Source of the DNA: Sphingomonas mali NBRC 15500
GTDB taxonomy: Bacteria; Pseudomonadota; Alphaproteobacteria; Sphingomonadales; Sphingomonadaceae
Assembly: GCF_001598415.1 (NCBI RefSeq)
Contig: NZ_BCYX01000012.1
Span: forward strand, 1 to 64,000
Length of the DNA stretch: 64,000 nucleotides
Direction of reading: 5' to 3'
Made by a program: the position numbers and the translations under genes
The notes under the pieces: model-generated
What the model saw: the letters and a program-made list of their open reading frames with translations, nothing else
What the model was told of the DNA's origin: nothing
Databases searched by the model: none
In this document: piece after piece, positions 8,813 through 17,897 of the stretch
How positions within the stretch are numbered: position 1 is the first letter of the stretch
How the letters are laid out: each line of letters opens with the position of its first letter

Positions 8813-11800
8813 ATGTTCAGGACCAGGATCAGGAAGGGCGCGATCGATACGGTGTCCCTGTCGGCATTGGCGCTTGCCGGGCTTTTCATAGTCCCCAGCG
8901 CGCACGCCCAGGCGGCCGACCCTCAGGACGCAACGCGTCCGCAAGGGACCGGCGCGAACACGACGGAGACTGCGAATAGCGAGGGCAGCAAGGAAATCGT
9001 CGTCACCGGTTTCCGCAATTCGATCGCGTCGGCGCTCAACGACAAGCGCAATTCGGACGTCCAGATCGACGAGATCAACGCACAGGATATCGCCGACTTT
9101 CCCGATTCCAACCTGGCTGAATCGCTTCAGCGCCTACCAGGCGTGTCGATCGACCGCGACAATGGCGAAGGGCGCGGTATTACCGTTCGCGGTCTGGGCG
9201 GCGATTTCAACCGCACCCGCCTGAATGGCCTGGAGGCGTTGTCGACCGCCGGATCCAATGACGCCGGCACCTCGCCCAACCGCAGCCGAGCGTTCGACTA
9301 CAACACCTTCGCCTCAGAGCTGTTCAGCTCACTGCGTATCCAGAAGACTCCATCGGCGGAAACCGATGAAGGGTCACTGGGCGCGACGATCGACCTCGTT
9401 ACCGGCAAACCGTTCGATTACAAGGGATCAAAATTCGCCCTTTCGGGCCAGGCAAGCTACAATCAAAACAGCAAGAAGGTGAATCCGCGCATCGCCGGCC
9501 TAGCCTCGGTCCGGTTCGGTAAGGACAAGCGCATGGGCTTGTTGTTCTCCGGCGCTTACAACCGCGAAATCAACATCATCGATCAGTATCAGCGTTCGCC
9601 CGGCGCGTCAGACTATCTCTATCGCAGCAGCCAGTTTCTCGGTGAGGGCAATCCGCAGCGCTCCGGTTTCTCGGCGCCGGTCGGCACCGCCCTGCCTTAC
9701 AAGAATCCCGACGCGCTGGCTTTCCAGACTGGGTCGGATCCGGCGGCCTATGCCAAGCTCTATCCCGGTGCTCCCTACAATACACCCGGGCGCTTCGACG
9801 ATTCGCAGGTCCGTATCCCCGCGCTGCCGTCGCTGACGCACCAGGTGGTCAAGAATCAGCGCCTCGGGCTGACCGGCGCGTACCAATGGGATATCTCGTC
9901 CAAGACGCGGCTGACCATCGACGGTCTCTATTCCCGGTTCAAGAACGTCAGCGAGAACGATCAGCTCTCGCCGGTTGGCCTCAACCGCAACAACACCAAT
10001 GCCGCGTACAACAACGCCACCGGGCGACTTACCCCGACCGCGGCGCGGGCCACCTATCCTGGGCTGTGCACGCCCAATGCCGGCAGTTCCATCGTGCCCG
10101 CACAGGATTGCGGATCGTCGATGTATGGGACCACCCCCGCTTTCTCGACGGCGCTCGACGCCAAGGGCAATCTGGTCCCCGCGGTGCTCGGCAATGCCGC
10201 GGTGACTCCTGGCGGGACCAGCCCGGCCAACGCCAACATCTTCAGCACCAATCCCAACAATCTCGATCCCTATGATTATTACAACAACCCGAACTCGGTC
10301 GGGTACATCCCCTCGTCGAACGGCTTGGCCTATCGCGGCCAGTTGATCGGGCGTCCGGGGGTCGATGTGCTCGATGCCAATGTGACCAACGGTATGGCCG
10401 ACTATCTCGTCCTGCGGAACGTCGATTTCCGCTCGGCGGTCGACTACGGCGCCTATACGACGACGTTCTGGCAGGGCTCGGCACGGCTCGACCACGAATT
10501 CACCGACAAGTTCAAGATGACCGCGCTCTATGGCCAGTCCAAGTCGGTGAACTATTCCACCGGCCTGCTGGTCGAGTTCAACCGGATGGATTCGCCTCAG
10601 AATTTCGTGTTCGACGAACGCGGCGGCGGCACCATGCCCAAGATGGATTTCGGCTTCAACGTGGCCGATCCGAACAATTGGCAGACGGTCAAGGGTTTCT
10701 CGGCGATCCGCCATTATGAGCGCTATGTCCGCAACACCTACAAGGGCGGCAAGGCCGATTTCGACTGGCAGGTGAACGACCAGTTCAACATCGGCTTCGG
10801 CGCCAATATCCGTGAATTCGGATTCTATACGCAACAGGCCGAGCGCAACAACGATACGCTCAACCCCACCTTGCTCGAGGCCGGATCGACCACCGCGGGA
10901 AACAGCAAGATCGTGTCGTTCGGCACGGGCATCCAGATGCCCGACGGCACGCCGACCAGCTTCGTTGTCCCCGACCTCGACAAGTTCAACAATCTGATCG
11001 GGTTCGAGTGCAACTGCATCAACAAATGGGGCGACTGGCGCCTGACCACATTGCGCAACGGCGGGCAGAACAATTTCGGCGTCGATGAGAAGGACAAGGG
11101 CTTCTATCTCGAGTTCGACTTCAAGACCGAATTGTTCGGGCGTCCGTTCCGCGGCAATGCCGGCACGCGGGTGGCGATCACCGACCTGACCTCGACCGGA
11201 ACCTCGCAAGCTGGGCGGCCGATCGTCGGCAAGAACAATTACACCGACTGGCTGCCGTCGATGAACCTGATCTACGAGCCCGTTCGCAACCTGCTGGTGC
11301 GGTTCAGCGCGTCGAAGGTGATGGCGCGGCCGCTGCTCGGCAACCTGTCGCCGACGATCACCAGCATCTCCGTCCCCAACGACGGCAGCACGACCGGCGC
11401 GTCCCTGACGATCGGCAATCCCAAACTCAGTCCGTTCCGATCGACCAACCTCGACGCCAGCATCGAATGGTATTTCGCCAAGGGCGGACTGTTGTCGGTG
11501 GCGGCATTCTCAAAGCAGATTTCGAGCTTCCCGCAGACCGTGTTGTTCTCGGCGCCGTTGTCAGAGCTGGTCGGCGACCCCACGGTGGTCGCCGCGATCC
11601 GGGCTCAATATACCAACCTCAACCAGCTCGCATATCTGGACAACAACAACGTCTTCACCGCGCGCCAGTATCGCGATGCGCCAGGGGGATATCTGCGCGG
11701 CATCGAGGTCAGCTATCAGCAGAATTTCACGTTCCTGCCGGGCTTCCTCAAGAATTTCGGCGCGTTGGTGAACTACACCTACATCAAGTCGCAACTGACC

Positions 11801-12253
11801 TATATCCTCGACCCCGGCTCGGCGACCAAGCCGCAGACATTGGGCAAGGGGCCGTTTCTCGGGGTCTCGCCCCAGGCGCTCAACGCAACCTTGTTCTACG
11901 AGGTGAAGGGCTTCCGAGCGCGTGTATCGGTCGCACATCGCAAGGGCTACAGCACGGCCTATCCAATTGCTGCGGGCTCGTGCAGTCCTGGACTCACCAA
12001 GGTCGGCAGCGGAGCGGTGGAATCGGTCGGCTGCGACGGTCCGCTGATCAACGACTTCGTCTACAGCCAGGCAACGACCAACCTCGACGCATCGGTGAGT
12101 TTCAACGTGTTCGAAAACTTCGCGATCACCGCGGAAGGGCTCAACCTCACCAACCAGACGAGCAACCGCTACGCCTATGAGGGACAGGAGGCCGTGACCC
12201 AATATGCCAGTTCGGGCCGCGTCTTCCGCCTCGGCGCGCGCGTGACATTCTGA
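8813..12253 (+). CDS. TonB-dependent receptor (Xanthomonas/Caulobacter type)
   Basis: Outer-membrane receptor for active import of pectin-derived oligosaccharides, powered by TonB/ExbBD (not in the window). 1146 aa: signal peptide to about residue 32 (ending AHAQA), TonB-box-like EIVVTG at 61-66, plug domain with FPDSNLAESLQRLPGV and ITVRGLGGDFNRTRLNG, then a long beta-barrel ending in a C-terminal Phe (RLGARVTF). An in-frame extension upstream overlaps the esterase gene. The ATG at 8813 is chosen because it begins the signal peptide and follows GGAGG at 8801-8805. No SusD partner is present. A strong terminator follows at 12286. Confidence 0.9.
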   Translation: MFRTRIRKGAIDTVSLSALALAGLFIVPSAHAQAADPQDATRPQGTGANTTETANSEGSKEIVVTGFRNSIASALNDKRNSDVQIDEINAQDIADFPDSNLAESLQRLPGVSIDRDNGEGRGITVRGLGGDFNRTRLNGLEALSTAGSNDAGTSPNRSRAFDYNTFASELFSSLRIQKTPSAETDEGSLGATIDLVTGKPFDYKGSKFALSGQASYNQNSKKVNPRIAGLASVRFGKDKRMGLLFSGAYNREINIIDQYQRSPGASDYLYRSSQFLGEGNPQRSGFSAPVGTALPYKNPDALAFQTGSDPAAYAKLYPGAPYNTPGRFDDSQVRIPALPSLTHQVVKNQRLGLTGAYQWDISSKTRLTIDGLYSRFKNVSENDQLSPVGLNRNNTNAAYNNATGRLTPTAARATYPGLCTPNAGSSIVPAQDCGSSMYGTTPAFSTALDAKGNLVPAVLGNAAVTPGGTSPANANIFSTNPNNLDPYDYYNNPNSVGYIPSSNGLAYRGQLIGRPGVDVLDANVTNGMADYLVLRNVDFRSAVDYGAYTTTFWQGSARLDHEFTDKFKMTALYGQSKSVNYSTGLLVEFNRMDSPQNFVFDERGGGTMPKMDFGFNVADPNNWQTVKGFSAIRHYERYVRNTYKGGKADFDWQVNDQFNIGFGANIREFGFYTQQAERNNDTLNPTLLEAGSTTAGNSKIVSFGTGIQMPDGTPTSFVVPDLDKFNNLIGFECNCINKWGDWRLTTLRNGGQNNFGVDEKDKGFYLEFDFKTELFGRPFRGNAGTRVAITDLTSTGTSQAGRPIVGKNNYTDWLPSMNLIYEPVRNLLVRFSASKVMARPLLGNLSPTITSISVPNDGSTTGASLTIGNPKLSPFRSTNLDASIEWYFAKGGLLSVAAFSKQISSFPQTVLFSAPLSELVGDPTVVAAIRAQYTNLNQLAYLDNNNVFTARQYRDAPGGYLRGIEVSYQQNFTFLPGFLKNFGALVNYTYIKSQLTYILDPGSATKPQTLGKGPFLGVSPQALNATLFYEVKGFRARVSVAHRKGYSTAYPIAAGSCSPGLTKVGSGAVESVGCDGPLINDFVYSQATTNLDASVSFNVFENFAITAEGLNLTNQTSNRYAYEGQEAVTQYASSGRVFRLGARVTF

Positions 12254-12285
12254 CTTGCCCTGCCGTCCTCCCTGGGACGGACCTT

Positions 12286-12324
12286 CCCGCCGGTATGCAG
12301 CTACGCCTACCGGCGGGCATTTTT
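12286..12324 (+). terminator. Rho-independent terminator after TonB receptor
   Basis: A perfect 10-bp stem, CCCGCCGGTA (12286-12295) with TACCGGCGGG (12308-12317), has a 12-nt loop and is followed by CATTTTT. It lies between the receptor stop and the GH43 start, so GH43 and CE12 probably need their own promoter or read-through. Confidence 0.85.
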
Positions 12325-12358
12325 AGCCCCGGATACCGTGTCGACATGAGGACCTCGA

Positions 12359-13951
12359 ATGACCGTCAGTAGAAGAGACGCTTTCGCCATGGCGCTAGCC
12401 GGCGGTGCCTCGGCACTAGCGCCGCAGGTCGCGGAGGCCGCAGTGGCGCCGGGCAAGCCGGGTGTATGGAAGCGGGGCATCGACAATCAGCGCATCGCCG
12501 ATCTTGGCGATGGCAGGTTCCTCAATCCGGTGTTGGCCGGCGATCATCCCGATCCCGCGGTGCTGAAGGACGGCGCCGATTATTTCATGACGTTTTCGAG
12601 CTTCGAATCCTATCCGGGGCTGACGATCTGGCATTCGCGCGACCTGGTGAACTGGCAGCCGCGCAAGCCCGCGCTGACGCGCAATATCGGCTCGGTCTGG
12701 GCAGTCTCGCTCGACAAGCATGACGGGCGTTATTTCCTCTACATCCCGACCAAGGGCAGCCCGAATTCGATCTGGGTGATCTGGTCGGACTCGATCGACG
12801 GGCCGTGGAGCGACCCGATCGATCTCAAGATGCCGAATCATATCGATCCGTGCCACGCGGTCGGCGAAGACGGCTCGCGCTGGCTGTTTCTGTCGGGCGG
12901 TGACCGCATCCGGCTGGCCGATGACGGCTTGTCGACCATCGGCAAGGTCGAGCATGTCTACGATCCCTGGCATTATCCGCCCGAATGGGATGTCGAGAGC
13001 TTCTCTCCCGAAGGGCCCAAGATCCATCGCCACGGCGACTGGTTCTATATGGTCACCGCGGTCGGTGGCACGGCCGGGCCGCCCACTGGCCATATGGTGA
13101 TCGTCGCGCGGTCGAAATCGATCCACGGTCCCTGGGAGAATTGCCCGGCCAATCCGGTCGTACGCACCGTCAGCAATGACGAGAAATGGTGGTCGCGAGG
13201 CCACGCCTCGCTGGTCGAAGGGCCCGATGGCAGCTGGTGGTCGCTGTATCACGGCTTCGAGAACGGGTTCTGGACGCTCGGGCGCCAGACGCTGCTCGAT
13301 CCGGTTCGTTGGACGCCGGACGGCTGGTTCCGGATGACCGGCGGCGACCTGTCGCGACCGATCGCCAAACCCAAAGGCGGGCAGGCATTGCCCCACGGCC
13401 AGCGTCTGTCCGACGATTTCGCGAAGCTTGACCTCGGGTCGCGGTGGAATTTCTTCAAGCCGGGACCGGACGAACGCGATCGCCTCCGGATCGAGCGCAA
13501 TAGCCTCTTGATGAAAGCCAGCGGTACGGCGCCGGTGGATTCCTCGCCGCTGCTGATCATCGCCGGCGATCCCGCCTATCAGTTCGAATGCGATATCGAG
13601 ATCGGCCCGGGCGGTACCGCCGGGCTGGTGCTGTTCTATGACGAAAAGCTCTATTGCGGGCTCGGCTTCGACGAGCGAAATTTCGTCACGCACCAATATG
13701 GCATGGAGCGCGGCCGGCCGGCCAATCCGCATGGCCGCAAAATGCGAATCCGCATCGCCAACAAACGGCATATCGTCGCGATCCACACCAGCGGCGACGG
13801 CGGCAACACCTGGCGCCGCTTCGACCGTGGCATGGAAGTGTCGGGCTATCATCACAATGTGCGCGGCGGCTTCCTGATGCTCCGCCCCGGCCTCTATTCC
13901 GCCGGACGCGGCGAGGCGCGGTTCAGCAACTTCAAGTTCGAGGCGCTCTGA
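12359..13951 (+). CDS. Glycoside hydrolase family 43 with C-terminal beta-sandwich
   Basis: Likely secreted arabinofuranosidase, xylosidase or galactosidase acting on pectin side chains. 530 aa with a Tat-like signal (SRRDAFAMALAGG). The five-bladed propeller starts at NPVLAGDHPDPAVLKDG near residue 56, with the catalytic base Asp. The likely acid Glu is in ESFSPEGPKIH near 217. From about residue 348 (RLSDDFAKLDLGSRWNFF) a C-terminal lectin-like beta-sandwich of about 180 residues follows, as in xylosidase-like GH43 enzymes. The start has GAGG about 8 nt upstream. It is tightly followed by the CE12 gene (2-bp gap). Confidence 0.85.
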   Translation: MTVSRRDAFAMALAGGASALAPQVAEAAVAPGKPGVWKRGIDNQRIADLGDGRFLNPVLAGDHPDPAVLKDGADYFMTFSSFESYPGLTIWHSRDLVNWQPRKPALTRNIGSVWAVSLDKHDGRYFLYIPTKGSPNSIWVIWSDSIDGPWSDPIDLKMPNHIDPCHAVGEDGSRWLFLSGGDRIRLADDGLSTIGKVEHVYDPWHYPPEWDVESFSPEGPKIHRHGDWFYMVTAVGGTAGPPTGHMVIVARSKSIHGPWENCPANPVVRTVSNDEKWWSRGHASLVEGPDGSWWSLYHGFENGFWTLGRQTLLDPVRWTPDGWFRMTGGDLSRPIAKPKGGQALPHGQRLSDDFAKLDLGSRWNFFKPGPDERDRLRIERNSLLMKASGTAPVDSSPLLIIAGDPAYQFECDIEIGPGGTAGLVLFYDEKLYCGLGFDERNFVTHQYGMERGRPANPHGRKMRIRIANKRHIVAIHTSGDGGNTWRRFDRGMEVSGYHHNVRGGFLMLRPGLYSAGRGEARFSNFKFEAL

Positions 13952-13953
13952 TC

Positions 13954-14784
13954 ATGACGACCAAGTTCGGCACCGTCGCGGTAGCGTTCTGCCTTTTCGC
14001 GGTTCCCGCCATGGCGCAAACCGCACCGCCCGCCCCGGCCGTGCCTGTGCCCGTCAGGCACATCAAGCCATCCAAGATCATCCTGGTCGGCGATTCGACG
14101 ACCGCGGTGTTCGGCGGCTGGGGCCCCAGTTTCTGCGGCTATCACGTAACGTCGTTCCTGGCGTGCCTGAACCTCGCCCGCGGTGGGCGCAGCACCAGCA
14201 ATTATCGCGCCGAGGGATCATGGGACATCGCGCTGTCGGAAATGCGGACTCCGGGTTATCGCGACATTTGGGTCCTGATTCAATTCGGGCATAACGACCA
14301 GCCCGGCAAGCCGGGGCGCTCGACCGATCTCGCGAGCGAGTTCCCAGCCAATTTGAAGCGCTATATCGAGGAAGCGCGCGCGGCGGGCGCGCATCCGGTG
14401 CTTGTCACCCCGCTGACGCGCCGCAGCTTCGTCGACGGCAAGCTGGTCAACGACCTCGCGCCCTGGGCAGCGGCGACACGCAAGGTCGCTGCGGAATTGA
14501 AAGTGCCACTGCTCGACCTCAATGCCGACAGCTCGGCCGCGGTCGGTGCGATGGGTTCGGCGGAGGCCGACCGCTTTGCCGAGGTTCCGCCCGGAGCGGT
14601 ACAAGCAGTCTCGCCGAGGGCGCCGGCACGATCCACCGAAGTGATGGTCAATCCCATGGCGCAGCCGAAATTGTCATTCGACCACACCCATCTGGGCATC
14701 GAAGGCGCGAATTACTTCGCAACCATGGTGACCCGCGAACTCTCGGTCGCGATACCGGAAATGCGCCCGTTCCTTGTTCCCTGA
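13954..14784 (+). CDS. Rhamnogalacturonan acetylesterase-like SGNH hydrolase (CE12)
   Basis: Predicted to remove acetyl groups from rhamnogalacturonan I or galacturonan. 276 aa with a Sec signal (MTTKFGTVAVAFCLFAVPAMA). SGNH blocks are visible: VGDSTTAVFGGWG with the Ser near 47, ARGGRSTSNYRAEG (block II Gly), QFGHNDQPG near 110 (block III Asn) and DHTHLG near 242 (Asp/His). This matches the CE12 pattern of bacterial RhgT/YesT-type enzymes. An upstream in-frame extension overlaps GH43, so the ATG at 13954 that starts the signal is used. It is the last gene of the first pectin block. Confidence 0.85.
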   Translation: MTTKFGTVAVAFCLFAVPAMAQTAPPAPAVPVPVRHIKPSKIILVGDSTTAVFGGWGPSFCGYHVTSFLACLNLARGGRSTSNYRAEGSWDIALSEMRTPGYRDIWVLIQFGHNDQPGKPGRSTDLASEFPANLKRYIEEARAAGAHPVLVTPLTRRSFVDGKLVNDLAPWAAATRKVAAELKVPLLDLNADSSAAVGAMGSAEADRFAEVPPGAVQAVSPRAPARSTEVMVNPMAQPKLSFDHTHLGIEGANYFATMVTRELSVAIPEMRPFLVP

Positions 14785-15136
14785 CCCCGGCCCAGATTGC
14801 GGCGGGCGACACGAGTGCGCAGCACTAGGCATGCACCGGAAAAAGGTCGGCCCCAAGTAGATCGCATCAGGTCAAGAAGTGTCGCTTGGCGGGGGTTCGG
14901 GTCCGAGTAAGGGAGCGATTTTTGGGGTGGGACCACGAAGGGACCACGAAAATTGGATAATGCCAAAACCCAAGGATTTCTGCGGGTTTCCGGAGGCGAC
15001 ATGAGTCCTGTAGGCTCATTGGTGGTCTGATTGTCTCAACCGGCTTCGAGCCGGTTGCAAGGTCGTCAAGGGCAAGGTTCGTAAACGCGCCTGAAGCAAC
15101 TATCCGTCGAGTTTGATTATGTCCCCGGACAACTGT
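14785..15136. other. Non-coding junction with tandem repeat and hairpin
   Basis: No gene is supported here. The stretch contains GGGACCACGAA repeated twice in tandem (14929-14950) and a perfect 9-bp hairpin CAACCGGCT/AGCCGGTTG at 15037-15057 without a T tract. It separates the first pectin block from genes unrelated to pectin and looks like a decayed integration boundary. Confidence 0.45.
14929..14950. repeat. Tandem 11-bp repeat, possible integrase arm site
   Basis: GGGACCACGAA occurs at 14929-14939 and again at 14940-14950 with no gap. The 11-bp period matches the tandem pairs at 167 and 15716, though the sequence differs. This suggests remnants of several different integrases. No tRNA end was recognised next to this copy. 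Confidence 0.5.
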
Positions 15137-15484
15137 CTATCGCCGCTCCTTGCGAGCGGCATAACGCGCATCCCGCGCTGCTTTCATTTCCGCGGCGCTG
15201 GGGGGCGTTAAACGCGCCGCCTTGAGTTCTGCCGCGGCCTTTGCCTCCGCGATCGCGACGGCAGCAGCTGCTGCTTTTTCGGCTTTCGCTATAGCATTTG
15301 CCTCGGTCTTCGCGGCACGCTCTTCAGCCACCGCTTGCTCCCGCGCTTCCCTCGCCAGCCGGCGCTCCAACAACGCAGCCTCATCGACCGGCGGCTTGGC
15401 TTTCAGTTGGTCCAGGGCTTTCTTCCGCGCCTTTCCGGCTGCGGAAACGCGCTCTTGGAAGGACGGTTCTTTGAAAGAGGGCAA
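15137..15484 (-). CDS. Small lysine/alanine-rich protein, DUF6481-like
   Basis: 115-aa soluble protein of unknown function. It begins PSFKEPSFQERVSAAGKARK and is then almost entirely a charged Ala/Lys/Glu/Arg helix, probably a coiled coil, ending ARDARYAARKERR. The composition and the FKEPSFQER start match small proteins annotated as DUF6481 in sphingomonads. The start is a TTG at 15484, preceded by AAAGGATAA at good spacing. It has no signal peptide and no link to pectin. It sits in the foreign-looking interval between two scars. Confidence 0.65.
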   Translation of the reverse strand: MPSFKEPSFQERVSAAGKARKKALDQLKAKPPVDEAALLERRLAREAREQAVAEERAAKTEANAIAKAEKAAAAAVAIAEAKAAAELKAARLTPPSAAEMKAARDARYAARKERR

Positions 15485-15715
15485 AAATTATCCTTTAGGT
15501 CAGCCGAGGTTGGGGCGTTGTCGCCTATAAGTAGATTGCCGCGCTTTCAAGCGCGCAATGATATCCAGCAAGCCCGGAATATACGGTCTGCGCTACGGCT
15601 GCCGGGCAGGCTTTAGGCATCCGAAATCACCGGCGAGTTGATTCCCCGCGAACGTCGGAGACTGGTCCAGCCTATCGCGACGCACTCTCATTCGGCCCAA
15701 GTCGTCCGACAACGC

Positions 15716-15735
15716 TTTCCGTACATTTTCCGTAC
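15716..15735. repeat. Tandem TTTCCGTAC pair, 11-bp period
   Basis: TTTCCGTAC occurs at 15716-15724 and 15727-15735. As at 167-188, the pair lies just outside a tRNA-like 3' end and the shared GCTAAGTCATTGAAA block. The equivalent position and period with a different sequence suggest arm sites of a different but related integrase. Confidence 0.5.
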
Positions 15736-15752
15736 GGAGTTTCGCCTAGCCC

Positions 15753-15830
15753 GCTAAGTCATTGAAATTGTGGCGCACCCGACAGTATTCGAACCTGTGG
15801 CTTCTGCCTTCTGAGGGCAGGTTCCAAGCA
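15753..15830 (-). repeat. Island-end repeat, copy 2: degenerate tRNA 3' fragment
   Basis: The 15-mer GCTAAGTCATTGAAA (15753-15767) and GGCGCACCCGACAG match copy 1 exactly. The minus-strand tRNA part keeps a perfect anticodon stem CTGCC/GGCAG but has CAG where copy 1 has CCG. Its T stem has a mismatch (ACAGG against ACTGT) and the 5' half is missing, so it is a decayed fragment. A GCAATAT block follows, as in copies 1 and 3. Confidence 0.6.
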
Positions 15831-16025
15831 ATATCCGTCTCAAGACCTTGCGCGGCGTCACTCACCAGGAGTTCAACTGTAAAACGTGGGTAACCCAGCT
15901 CGAACGCTTTACGTCAAACCCGCACCATCAATCACCAGGACCAAACACCTCGTCTCAAAAATTCGAAGCTACCGAGAATGCGCCGTTTTTCCGCCGCAAA
16001 CTCGCGCGTTGACGATTGCGTCTCT

Positions 16026-17684
16026 TCAAACTCGCTCTGCGAGCAGCCGGCGAAGACGTCTGTTGCTGATCGTCAATCCGCTTATCGCGCCCGAGGCCGT
16101 TCGGGTGAATGTCACGGTGCCTCGGGAGCCGACGAAGTGATCCCCACCGACGGCTTCGAGCGTGATGTCGTACCCACGCGGCCAGGAAAGCTTCAGGCGT
16201 CCATCCAAAACCCGCACAGAGTAGGTCATGTCAGTATCAACGCTATGATATCTCCCCGCGAACTTGTTCAAGGCTGCGCCACTCGGCGGGGGCGTTGTTA
16301 TCCGCTGGAAAACACGGCGCGTAGGCCAAGAATCCCGGATATGTAGGTCCGCCTGCGCACCCGGCGGCGCGCCGGCAGCCGGCGGGACGAAGCGCCATTC
16401 GTGAGGCTGATCGCTAGGCCGAAAGATGCCGGCGCCGATCTGAACGAAAGGTGTCGGGATACCAGCCTGTCGCAATGCCCCTTCGGTCCAGACGAGTTGC
16501 ACCACTTCACCAGTTCCCGGACTCCAATAGGCTCCCGTCAATGCCGACGCCTGAAAATCCGTTGCCGCGACTGCTGGGGCGAGCGCCGGAGTCGTCATTT
16601 GATCACCCAGATAGACTTCGGCCACTTGGCGCGTCAGGCTGGTCGGTTCGATGGTGGCGCCATTGCACAATGCAACAATCGCAAGGCGCTGGTCGGGAAA
16701 AAGCACGGCCTCCGCGCGATAACCACCATCGGCTCCGTCGTGGCTGATCGTTCGCAAGCCGCGATAGTTGCCGAGCCTCAGACCGCCGCCATACCCAGTC
16801 TCCTGGCCGTCGTTCAACCTGCCGGATCGCTGCATCGATGCAACGAGGCCGGGTCCGCCGATCCGAGCGTCGAGCAGATTCTGTTCCCACTTCAGCAAGT
16901 CTTCGACGGTGGTGTACAATCCGGTCGAGCCATAGTGATCTATATTAGGCACGCTCTCGCTCCATCCGCCGCCCTCGCGGAGACTGTATGCTGGCGTCCG
17001 GCGCTTCACGATCCTGGTGTGATCATCGCGAAATTCAGTATGCGTCATACCGAGCGGCATGAAGATTCGGCTCTCGGCGAACTCTCGCAGCGATTGCCCT
17101 GATACGCGCCGCACGATGACGCCGAGCAACGTATAGGCTGCGTTGCCGTAGACAATCTCTGCGCCGGGTTCGAAGTTCAGCTGCCGCTGGCGGCGAAGCG
17201 CCCAGAGAATGTCCTCTTCCGTATACATGTCCTCGCCGCGCCAGCCGGCGAGATTCAGCAACTGACCTTGCTCGCGCAGGCCGTTGGTGTGATGGATTAA
17301 GTGCGCGATCGTGATCGTTCGACCGTAATCAGGCATTTCCGGAAGATATTTGCGGATGTCATCGTCGAGTGACAGCTTGCCTCTCTGCGCCAACAGTCCG
17401 ATCGAGAAGGCAGTGAATTGCTTGGAGATCGATGCGGCGAGGAAGACCGAATCAGGAGTAATGGGAATGGAGTGTTCGAGGTTGGACAGGCCGTACCCGC
17501 GCGCATAATCGAGCGATCCATTTCGAGAGATCGCCACGGCGCAACCTGGCGTGCCGCCGCTGTCCCAGGGCTTGAAGATCGCATCGACCCGACCATGCGT
17601 ATCGTCATCGGCAGTTCGCGATGAGCTAGGTTGCGCGACACAGGTGGCCGCAACCATAAGGATGACGGAGCACTTGGCACGCAT
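16026..17684 (-). CDS. Serine hydrolase, class-C beta-lactamase / penicillin-binding-like fold
   Basis: 552-aa exported protein with a Sec-type signal (MRAKCSVILMVAATCVAQPS). The beta-lactamase domain has S85-I-S-K88 in LAASISKQF, YGN in EIVYGNAAYTLLG near 178, and HDG in SHDGADGGYRAE near 316 in place of KTG. This pattern is typical of EstB/class-C esterases and D-aminopeptidase-like enzymes. About 200 residues after the barrel form a C-terminal beta-rich domain. Substrate is unknown: peptide, ester or lactam. A longer frame extends upstream, but the ATG at 17684 starts the signal. It is isolated between scars and a TonB receptor and is not obviously part of pectin use. Confidence 0.75.
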   Translation of the reverse strand: MRAKCSVILMVAATCVAQPSSSRTADDDTHGRVDAIFKPWDSGGTPGCAVAISRNGSLDYARGYGLSNLEHSIPITPDSVFLAASISKQFTAFSIGLLAQRGKLSLDDDIRKYLPEMPDYGRTITIAHLIHHTNGLREQGQLLNLAGWRGEDMYTEEDILWALRRQRQLNFEPGAEIVYGNAAYTLLGVIVRRVSGQSLREFAESRIFMPLGMTHTEFRDDHTRIVKRRTPAYSLREGGGWSESVPNIDHYGSTGLYTTVEDLLKWEQNLLDARIGGPGLVASMQRSGRLNDGQETGYGGGLRLGNYRGLRTISHDGADGGYRAEAVLFPDQRLAIVALCNGATIEPTSLTRQVAEVYLGDQMTTPALAPAVAATDFQASALTGAYWSPGTGEVVQLVWTEGALRQAGIPTPFVQIGAGIFRPSDQPHEWRFVPPAAGAPPGAQADLHIRDSWPTRRVFQRITTPPPSGAALNKFAGRYHSVDTDMTYSVRVLDGRLKLSWPRGYDITLEAVGGDHFVGSRGTVTFTRTASGAISGLTISNRRLRRLLAERV

Positions 17685-17854
17685 CGAGAAACCCCTACCC
17701 GGAGAGACACGCTGGACGAACGTACCTTGCGTCGAGTTCGCCGCGCCGATTCTTTCTGGCAATGCATTTATGAGCGGACAAGCAGGAAATGGGAAACCAG
17801 TCGCCGACACGGCAGGGAGTCAGGTCTGCACAAGTCCTAGGCATGGAAACGGGG

Positions 17855-17891
17855 GCCGGCGCCCTGCCCCTCAAACGGGGAGGGCACCGGC
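17855..17891 (-). terminator. Probable terminator of the second TonB receptor
   Basis: An imperfect GC-rich hairpin (GCCGGCGCCCTGCCCC paired with GGGGAGGGCACCGGC, 6-nt loop) begins just after the receptor stop on the minus strand. The following T tract is short, so strength is uncertain. Confidence 0.5.
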
Positions 17892-17897
17892 GATACG

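Larger units (their letters stand above)
15485..16025. other. Intergenic region holding the second tRNA-like scar
   Basis: The first part is the upstream region of the DUF6481-like gene. It then holds a tandem TTTCCGTAC pair and the tRNA-like fragment annotated separately. Bases 15840-16025 show no convincing gene on either strand and no clear terminator for the serine hydrolase gene that ends at 16026. Confidence 0.4.

Noticed and set aside
9608..11209. 533-codon open frame opposite the first TonB receptor
   Set aside because: Antisense to a well-supported receptor with repeated hydrophobic/charged composition and no recognisable domain.
12416..13855. 479-codon open frame opposite GH43
   Set aside because: Antisense frame without family motifs; GH43 on the plus strand has complete catalytic motifs and a signal peptide.
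15037..15057. Terminator for the CE12 gene
   Set aside because: A perfect 9-bp hairpin, but about 250 bp after the stop and without a T tract on either strand.
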